Source of the DNA: Rhizobium sp. WYJ-E13
Lineage (GTDB): Bacteria > Pseudomonadota > Alphaproteobacteria > Rhizobiales > Rhizobiaceae
Assembly (NCBI RefSeq): GCF_018987265.1
Contig: NZ_CP076854.1
Location: 558,001 to 622,000 of the forward strand
DNA: 64,000 bases
Direction of reading: 5' to 3'
The first letter of the stretch is position 1. Every line of letters starts with the position of its first letter. The translations under genes were made by a program, and so were the position numbers. Positions 59,116-64,000 of this stretch are shown here, one piece after another. The notes below the pieces were generated by a model. It was not told the origin of the DNA, made no database searches, and saw only the letters and a program-made list of their open reading frames with translations.

Positions 59116-59715
59116 TCAAATCAGGCCGGTCAGGATGCCGACGCCGGCAACGGCAGCAAGGCTGCCTGCGGTGCGAATGACGAAGGCGCCCTGACGCTCG
59201 CCGAAGCGGGCAATCAGGAAGCCGAGACCGAGACCTGCCATGTGCAGCAGGGCAGTGGCGATCATGAAGCCCGCGGCATAGGCAGCACCTCCGGCGTTTT
59301 CAGGCATTTCGGCGCCGTGCGCATGGCCATGGAAGATCGCAAACAGGCCGACGATACCCATCGCGACAGCCGTGGAGGCGTGGATGTTCAGGGCAACGAT
59401 CGTGCCGAGCACGATGACGGAAAGCGCGATGCCCATTTCAACGAATGGTACATTGATGCCGGCGATGCCAAGAGCGCCGCCAAGTGCCATGACGAGCACG
59501 AAGGTCGTCGGCACGGCCCAGACGGCCCGGCCACCAAGCTGGAAAGCGAGGACACCGACCATGATCATGGCAAGGATATGATCGAGGCCGGAAATCGGAT
59601 GGCTGAAACCATGCACAAAGCCAGCCGTTTCGCCGATGCCGGTATGGGCATAGGCGACTGCCGGAAGCGCCGCGGCGGCAAGCGCAAGAGCGCCGCTTTT
59701 GAAGATTGATTTCAT
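59116..59715 (-). CDS. HupE/UreJ-family membrane protein
   Basis: This is an integral membrane protein of the family that moves nickel (or cobalt) for hydrogenase or urease. After a 23-residue signal (ALPAVAYAHTG) it has the motif HGFSHPISGLDHILAMIMVG, with the His-x-x-x-Asp-His metal signature of HupE, and six hydrophobic segments; a second His cluster FAIFHGHAHGAEMP is mid-protein. 199 residues. It is monocistronic. No hydrogenase or urease genes are in the window, so the metal user must lie elsewhere; the adenosylcobalamin mutase encoded at 45664 is one possible beneficiary if cobalt is carried. Confidence 0.82.
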   Translation of the reverse strand: MKSIFKSGALALAAAALPAVAYAHTGIGETAGFVHGFSHPISGLDHILAMIMVGVLAFQLGGRAVWAVPTTFVLVMALGGALGIAGINVPFVEMGIALSVIVLGTIVALNIHASTAVAMGIVGLFAIFHGHAHGAEMPENAGGAAYAAGFMIATALLHMAGLGLGFLIARFGERQGAFVIRTAGSLAAVAGVGILTGLI

Positions 59716-59960
59716 TATGGAATTCCCTCTGAGTTTTTAGATCCCGCGGCTGCCGACACCTCAGGCACGGTTTCAAGTCGCGTCACCAAGCTAGTCCACC
59801 GAGATTTTCCCGTCAACGGAAAGTACAGGAATAGATAGGAATTTCAATTGCTTATATCCTATGCAATTGCCTTTTTGAAAGGCGACTTCACAAGGGTCGC
59901 TCAACCGGATTATCAATCATCTTGCGAAGGCGAGAGCCGCCGCATCTTGAGGAGGATCCC

Positions 59961-60992
59961 ATGACGAATACCGAAAGGCCGCTGGCGATCAGCGCGCCGG
60001 AGCCGCGCACGCTGGACCTGATTTTCAGCGACAAGGCGCGCGCCGAACTCAACGCGAAATACGAGATCGTGGAGGCCGATGCCGATGATATCGCCGGCCT
60101 TGGCGATGATATCCTCCGCAGGACGCGCTACATCATCGGCCAGCCTCCGCTGTCGGCGGAGACGCTTGATCATATGCCGCAGCTTCGCTCGATCCTCAAT
60201 GTCGAGAGCAACCTCCTCAACAACATGCCCTACGACATCCTCTTCCAGCGCGGCATCCATGTGGTGACGACCGGGCAGGTGTTTGCAGAGCCGGTGGCGG
60301 AAATCGGCCTCGGCTTTGCGCTGAGCCTTGCGCGCGGTATCGTCGATGCCGATGCGGCGTTCCGGGAGGGAAGTGAACTTTGGGGCGGCGAAGGCAATAC
60401 CAGCGCGCGGCTGATATCGGGCTCCGAGATCGGGATCGTCGGTTTTGGAGATCTCGGCAAGGCATTGCGGCGGATCCTGTATGGCTTCAAGGCCAGGATC
60501 AGGGTGTTCGATCCCTGGATGCCACGTTCGATCCTGGAGGAAAACGACGTGCAACCGGCGAGCCTGAGCGACGTGCTGACGCAGAGCGACTTTGTTTTTG
60601 TCGTCGCCGCCGTCACCAGTGAAAACAGGGGCTTTCTCGGCGCGGATGCCTTCGCCAGCATGCGAAGGGGGGCTGCCTTCATCCTGCTCAGCCGTGCCGA
60701 TGTGGTGGATTTCGATGCGCTGATGGCGGCCGTTTCCTCCGGTCATATCGTTGCGGCAAGCGATGTCTATCCGCAGGAGCCGCTGCCGTCAGACCATGCT
60801 GTGCGCAGCCTCAAGGGTTTTATCCGCTCGGCCCATCGCGCCGGTGCGCTCGATAGCGCCTTCAAGAAAATGGGCGATATGGTGCTGGAGGATATGGATC
60901 TGATGGATCGCGGCCTGCCGCCGATGCGCTGCAAGCGGGCGGAGCGCGAAACTGTGTCCCGTATGCGCTCCAAACCCGTCTCTGTGAACTAA
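59961..60992 (+). CDS. D-isomer-specific 2-hydroxyacid dehydrogenase family protein
   Basis: This is an NAD(P)-dependent 2-hydroxyacid dehydrogenase-fold protein. The Rossmann motif is IGIVGFGDLGKALRRIL near residue 158. Catalytic positions are retained in diverged surroundings: Arg in FILLSRADVVD (usually NxxRGxxVD), Glu in DVYPQEPLP and His in RSAHRAGAL. The C-terminus carries a 40-residue tail rich in Met, Asp and Arg. About 343 residues. GAGGAGG lies 6 bases before the ATG. The divergence of the Arg motif suggests an unusual substrate. Its stop codon overlaps that of the convergent Tim44-domain gene. Confidence 0.82.
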   Translation: MTNTERPLAISAPEPRTLDLIFSDKARAELNAKYEIVEADADDIAGLGDDILRRTRYIIGQPPLSAETLDHMPQLRSILNVESNLLNNMPYDILFQRGIHVVTTGQVFAEPVAEIGLGFALSLARGIVDADAAFREGSELWGGEGNTSARLISGSEIGIVGFGDLGKALRRILYGFKARIRVFDPWMPRSILEENDVQPASLSDVLTQSDFVFVVAAVTSENRGFLGADAFASMRRGAAFILLSRADVVDFDALMAAVSSGHIVAASDVYPQEPLPSDHAVRSLKGFIRSAHRAGALDSAFKKMGDMVLEDMDLMDRGLPPMRCKRAERETVSRMRSKPVSVN

Positions 60993-62002
60993 GCGGCGCG
61001 CTGGCCGGTGCCCTGGATGGCGGCAAGCTTCCAGTCGGCGCCGGACTTGCGCACGAAGGTCCAGATCTCGGTGCTTTCGCTCGCGCGGCGGTCGTCGCCC
61101 GAGACGAGGCGGCCACTGTCGCGCTCGACTATCGCGTCGATCGAGGAATAGCGCATCGCCAGCGTCGCATATTCCTGACCGTTCTCACGCCAGGCTTCGG
61201 CGATGTCGCCCTGCAGCAGCTTGACGTCGGTAACCTGGTTGCGGACGCCGTTGGTGGCGTTCTCGCCAAGCTCTTCGGCAAGGTAGGACATGGCTTCCGG
61301 CGTCGTCAGGCGGCGCAGCGCACCATAGTCCTCCGCACCATAGGCGGTCTGAACCTTGGTCAGCAATTCCTCGAACTGATCGAGATCCGCCTGGGCAAGG
61401 CCGATCTCATCGCGTGGGCGCGCATTGCTCCGCTGCTGGGAGCCGGAGCCCGAACCGATGGCCGGAATATGGAAGGTCGAACCGCCATTGGCCGGCGACA
61501 TGTTGTAGGACTGCGGCCCGCTATAGCTCTGGCCACCTGCGCCGTAGGACAGTTGGCGGCGATTGGCGAAGAAGCGCATGGCAAGCGTGATCGCACCGAA
61601 GATCAGCGCGATCTGCAAGAGCATGCCGAGGAAACCGAAGCCGCCGCCGAAGCCGTGGCCGAGCAGCATGCCGAGAAGGCCACCAGCAATCAGGCCGCCG
61701 ATCATTGAACGGCCGAAGCCGCCGAACAAACCGGGGCGCTGCTGGGCATAACCGGGCTGCTGCGTGTTATAGGGCGCGGTCGTCTGCGGGCGCGGTGTCA
61801 TCGAGCGCTCGATGGGCGCAGCCGGGGTGGGGGCGGTGCTGGTGGCAGGAGGCGCACTGAAGGTGCGCGTGCCGCGGCTTCCGAATCCGCCAAAGCTGCC
61901 TGCGCGGCGCGCATCGGCATCACCGATCGAAGCAAAAACGGTAGCGCCTGCAAGAACGGCAATCCCCGCGATCCTGGCAAAACGCGAAACGGCACTGGGC
62001 AT
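60989..62002 (-). CDS. Tim44-domain membrane protein
   Basis: After a signal-like N-terminus (residues 1-32) comes a Pro/Gln/Ser-rich low-complexity region (35-90) and a Gly-rich hydrophobic stretch (GGLIAGGLLGMLLGHGFGGGFGFLGMLLQIALIFGAITLAM, split over about residues 100-145) forming one or two membrane spans. The C-terminal 130 residues are a Tim44/MBA1-like domain (DLDQFEELLTKVQTAYGAEDYGALRRLTTPEAM, then WTFVRKSGADWKLAAIQGT). 337 residues. Alphaproteobacterial relatives are thought to relate to mitochondrial Tim44; function here is unknown. Confidence 0.8.
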   Translation of the reverse strand: MPSAVSRFARIAGIAVLAGATVFASIGDADARRAGSFGGFGSRGTRTFSAPPATSTAPTPAAPIERSMTPRPQTTAPYNTQQPGYAQQRPGLFGGFGRSMIGGLIAGGLLGMLLGHGFGGGFGFLGMLLQIALIFGAITLAMRFFANRRQLSYGAGGQSYSGPQSYNMSPANGGSTFHIPAIGSGSGSQQRSNARPRDEIGLAQADLDQFEELLTKVQTAYGAEDYGALRRLTTPEAMSYLAEELGENATNGVRNQVTDVKLLQGDIAEAWRENGQEYATLAMRYSSIDAIVERDSGRLVSGDDRRASESTEIWTFVRKSGADWKLAAIQGTGQRAA

Positions 62003-62082
62003 TTCAAACCTCCTGTCATGCGCTCAACGGCATGTCACGGCCTAATATAGGTATTCTTTCCGCTCTGTGAAGTTGTGCGTTG

Positions 62083-62541
62083 CTACTGGCAGACGTCGAC
62101 CCATTCGGCTCCGGTGATTTCCGCCAGCCGGCCGGTCGAAATACGCACTGCAGAATTGGTCGAACCGGCGGCCGGCACGACTTCCTCGAACTGCTTCAGC
62201 GACACATCGCAATAGACAGGCAACTGCGCAGGCAGGCCGAAGGGGCAGACCCCGCCGACCGGATGGCTCGTCACCGCCAGCACTTCCTCGGCATCGAGCA
62301 TGCGCCCCTTGCCGCCGAAGGCATCCTTGAACTTCCTGTTGTCGAGACGCGAAGTGCCGCTCGCCACAATCAGCATGGTGCGGTCGCCCACGCGCAGGCA
62401 GATCGTCTTGGCGATCTGCGCGGGCTCGACGCCGTGCGCCGCGGCCGCGAGCGCGACGGTCGAAGAGCTTCCGGCCGTTTCGATGATGGCGATGTCGGGA
62501 GCGTTGGCGGCGAAGAAGGCGCGGACGGATTCAAGGCTCAT
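62083..62541 (-). CDS. YbaK/EbsC-family aminoacyl-tRNA deacylase-like protein
   Basis: This is a ProX/YbaK-type editing domain. The core AAAHGVEPAQIAKTICLRVGDRTMLIVASGTSRLDNRKF carries the conserved Lys, and GGVCPFGLPAQLPVYCDVSLKQFEEVVPAAGSTNSAVRIS carries the substrate-binding GxxxPFG motif. Members clear mischarged Cys-, Pro- or Ala-tRNA. About 152 residues, starting at ATG 62541; a TTG start ten codons upstream is possible. It is a single gene with no obvious partner. Confidence 0.8.
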   Translation of the reverse strand: MSLESVRAFFAANAPDIAIIETAGSSSTVALAAAAHGVEPAQIAKTICLRVGDRTMLIVASGTSRLDNRKFKDAFGGKGRMLDAEEVLAVTSHPVGGVCPFGLPAQLPVYCDVSLKQFEEVVPAAGSTNSAVRISTGRLAEITGAEWVDVCQ

Positions 62542-62716
62542 GGGATGGGATACTTTTGGATGAACGGTCAATCTGGAGTCGCATGAGAATGCGACGTGGG
62601 ATTCATGTATTTGCGGTCCAACTTAATATTTAGATTTCAGAAAATTCAATCGCGTAGTTTCCGAGAGAGCATTTCTGTGCGTCTCGAAAGGCGATCTGGA
62701 TTGCTCCCGATGCCTA
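62542..62716. other. Start of a gene-poor, decayed interval
   Basis: Nothing convincing is seen. Short open frames exist, but their translations are Arg/Ser-rich and resemble no family. The region leads into the pseudogene remnant at 62717. Confidence 0.5.
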
Positions 62717-62914
62717 AGTCATGGATATTGTTGGGGCTACGGCATGCGCGATTGGCGCAGTCGTGCGGCTTCGAATGCCGAGCTGGTCTTCAGCTGCGAG
62801 CTCGGGCCGAAGCCCTATGCCATCATTGGGCGAAACGGCAACGATACCACCGATCGGTGGGCGGAGGCGCTACTGCTTCGGCAGATGCTTCGTGATCTCT
62901 GGGCCGGGATTTGA
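62717..62914 (+). pseudogene. C-terminal remnant of a sugar phosphate isomerase/epimerase-like gene
   Basis: One frame reads SHGYCWGYGMRDWRSRAAS, then NAELVFSCELGPKPYAIIG, then RNGNDTTDRWAEALLLRQM and LRDLWAGI before the TGA at 62912-62914. The pattern CELGPKPYAI...G.DITDRWAEALLL resembles the C-terminus of TIM-barrel sugar phosphate isomerases as I know them. No start codon or upstream domain continues in frame; the sequence upstream lacks the rest of the barrel. It is therefore a decayed gene end. Family assignment is by recollection and moderately sure. Confidence 0.55.
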
Positions 62915-62938
62915 TGGCCATATCGCATTGGCCGAAAG

Positions 62939-62978
62939 CCGGCAGGGATGATCTCGTCTTGAAACCATTCCCTGCCGG
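62939..62978. repeat. 10-bp inverted repeat after the pseudogene remnant
   Basis: CCGGCAGGGA (62939-62948) pairs perfectly with TCCCTGCCGG (62969-62978) across a 20-nt loop, 24 bp after the remnant's stop. It could be the old gene's terminator, although the downstream ATATTCC is a poor T-run. Confidence 0.45.
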
Positions 62979-63011
62979 ATATTCCCCTGGCAATTCAGCG
63001 AGGAGTCCGAT

Positions 63012-63200
63012 CTATTCATCGGACAAAGCGAGGTCGCGGCGCAACCAGGATGGGAAGGTGTCGACGCTGTTCACCATGCGACGACGTCTCAACCGGGCAA
63101 CGATTGTTGCGACGAGAATCTCTCTGAAACTGAACCGCGAGCAAAGCTCGCGCATGGATGCCGACAGGCTTTCGCCGGCGCGTTGATTGGTCATGATCAT
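63012..63200 (-). CDS. Small basic protein, possibly DUF1127-like
   Basis: The frame encodes 62 residues, strongly basic, ending RRRRMVNSVDTFPSWLRRDLALSDE. The end resembles DUF1127-type small rhizobial proteins, where a basic helix is followed by L..LRDLGLSR/D. No clear ribosome-binding site precedes the ATG at 63200; a second ATG at 63194 is equally possible. DUF1127 proteins are linked to RNA turnover and phosphate or carbon responses in agrobacteria. The match is weak and the gene may not be expressed. Confidence 0.4.
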   Translation of the reverse strand: MIMTNQRAGESLSASMRELCSRFSFREILVATIVARLRRRRMVNSVDTFPSWLRRDLALSDE

Positions 63201-63780
63201 CAGCGGTCAGAATTATGAGCCGCCCTTCTTTCAAGCTGAAAGTGCACAGCGACATAGCGCGGACATCACCGCGCCCAAACGCTGCGTGCGAAACGAATGC
63301 CATCTTTGGATGGGGAAGCTTGAAAGATCTCGGATATGATCGAGAATTGAGAGCTTCGAAGGCCTATGCCAAAGAGGCGTTGGACGAAGAAATATCTGCC
63401 ATTGCACGCCTCCATTGTTGAACGGCTCCGGCGCAATTATTAGCCGATTAAGAAAATACAGGCAAGCGCGCGATTTTAAACGATGCGAAGAGCTGACAGC
63501 GTGGTCGTGACGAGGCCATGTCGCGGCTGTCGACGTTGCCTCAGCACCCTTCGATGACGATTTTCACTGGCAACTGGCCCCGTCTTTTGATCGGCAATTG
63601 ACCGCGCCGAGAACATCGTCATAATAATTTTGCACACGTGCTCAATTTTGTCATTCGGCCGTTACGTTCGCCCCCTAGAGCGGGATACGCCACGTTTTCG
63701 TGGGGTTATCGGAACGGCCGTCAACACCAGTGATGACCCGTCAAGAGGCCTCACACTGCTCTTCTGGGGAGATGAAGAAA
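63201..63780. other. Gene-poor interval upstream of the right-edge binding-protein gene
   Basis: A 68-residue plus-strand frame at 63215-63421 has no recognisable family and is not called. Two imperfect 11-bp direct repeats, GGCAACTGGCC (63569-63579) and GGCAATTGACC (63593-63603), lie 24 bp apart and may be an insertion-sequence scar. A CACGTG-centred, partly symmetric TTGCACACGTGCTCAA (about 63630-63646) lies about 140 bp before the next gene and could be an operator. GGGGAG at 63766-63771 is the ribosome-binding site of the final gene. Confidence 0.45.
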
Positions 63781-64000
63781 ATGACTCTTTTGCCGACACT
63801 GAAATCCCTCACCGTCGCAGCCGCCATCCTGGCTTCGACTTCCGCTCTCGCGCTTGCCAAGGACGTTCACATCAGCGTCTGGGCCGGCGGTACCGGCCCG
63901 AACGACGTCTATCGCCTCGACGCCATCGAGATCGCAGCCCAGCAGCTGCAGCGCGAAGCTGCGCTGAAGGGTGAAGACCTGAAAATCACCGTCGAGAAGA
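63781..64000 (+). CDS. Sugar-type ABC transporter substrate-binding protein (3' partial)
   Basis: This is the N-terminal part of a periplasmic binding protein; the frame stays open to the right edge. The start at 63781 (MTLLPTLKSLTV) has GGGGAG nine bases upstream; an ATG three codons earlier (63772) has no spacing from that site. A signal peptide ends at about SALALAKDV, and the mature part begins VHISVWAGGTGPNDVYRLDAIEIAAQQLQ, which resembles SBP_bac_1-type carbohydrate-binding proteins. 73 residues are visible. A sugar or polyol ligand is a guess from the fold. Confidence 0.75.
   Translation, partial: MTLLPTLKSLTVAAAILASTSALALAKDVHISVWAGGTGPNDVYRLDAIEIAAQQLQREAALKGEDLKITVEK

Noticed and set aside
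63215..63421. 68-codon plus-strand open frame
   Set aside because: No ribosome-binding site stands out and the translation matches no family I recognise.
63569..63603. Spaced 11-bp direct repeats as the end of an IS21- or IS66-type element
   Set aside because: No transposase fragment or matching second end was found, so they are only mentioned in the gap entry.
63675..63703. TAGAGCGGGAT followed by a CCACG-TTTT-CGTGG hairpin
   Set aside because: It resembles the start of a rhizobial intergenic repeat, but the rest of the element is missing and the stem is only 5 bp.

Overview
The window looks like chromosome or chromid DNA from an alphaproteobacterium of the Rhizobiaceae (Rhizobium/Agrobacterium type). 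The grounds are high GC, dense ABC-transporter operons with ATGA overlaps, rhizobial-type ugp and cyd operons, a PraR/PhrR-like XRE regulator and a palindromic intergenic repeat of a type I associate with rhizobia (44090-44195). No rRNA, tRNA, CRISPR array, prophage or intact insertion sequence was seen. Both ends cut through a gene.

Layout. 1-2446: tail of a Dpp/Opp-type ABC transporter (permease, two ATPases). 2504-4536: an FMN-dependent alpha-hydroxyacid dehydrogenase and a spermidine-synthase-like protein. 4734-7123: TPP riboswitch followed by thiM-thiE-thiD. 7288-8811: a semialdehyde dehydrogenase. 9071-14628: ugpBAEC (glycerol-3-phosphate uptake) with a probable PHO box and, in the place of ugpQ, an endonuclease/exonuclease/phosphatase-family enzyme.

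15002-30218 is a branched-chain amino acid catabolic island. An AraC-type regulator sits between two divergent arms. The minus arm (ivd, mccB, mccA, maoC, citE-like) takes isovaleryl-CoA from leucine downwards; its last two steps appear to use a MaoC hydratase and a CitE-like lyase instead of the classical hydratase and HMG-CoA lyase. The plus arm holds a short-chain dehydrogenase, a thiolase, an acyl-CoA dehydrogenase and the complete branched-chain 2-oxoacid dehydrogenase complex (E1 alpha, E1 beta, E2, E3). Methylmalonyl-CoA mutase at 45664-47799 would finish the valine/isoleucine propionyl-CoA branch.

30237-38254: a LacI-type regulator diverges from an enolase-superfamily acid-sugar enzyme and a five-gene Dpp-type transporter; two matching operators lie between them. 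38385-40485: XRE regulator with upstream direct repeats, and an Fsr-like MFS exporter. 40646-45546: an apparent organosulfur module made of an MsuE-like FMN reductase, a MetQNI-type transporter and an NtaA/DszA-type flavin monooxygenase. 47801-51870: an FAH-family protein, then two Gfo/Idh/MocA oxidoreductases and a glyoxalase-fold protein.

51935-58863 is a cytochrome bd operon (regulator-cydD-cydC-cydA-cydB-cydX) that includes a 40-residue cydX. It is preceded by a 26-bp perfect palindrome and an FNR/FixK box, which fits induction at low oxygen. 59116-62541: HupE/UreJ-family protein, a 2-hydroxyacid dehydrogenase, a Tim44-domain protein and a YbaK-type deacylase. 62542-63780 is gene-poor and decayed, with a remnant of what looks like a sugar phosphate isomerase gene. 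The start of a periplasmic substrate-binding protein runs off the right edge.
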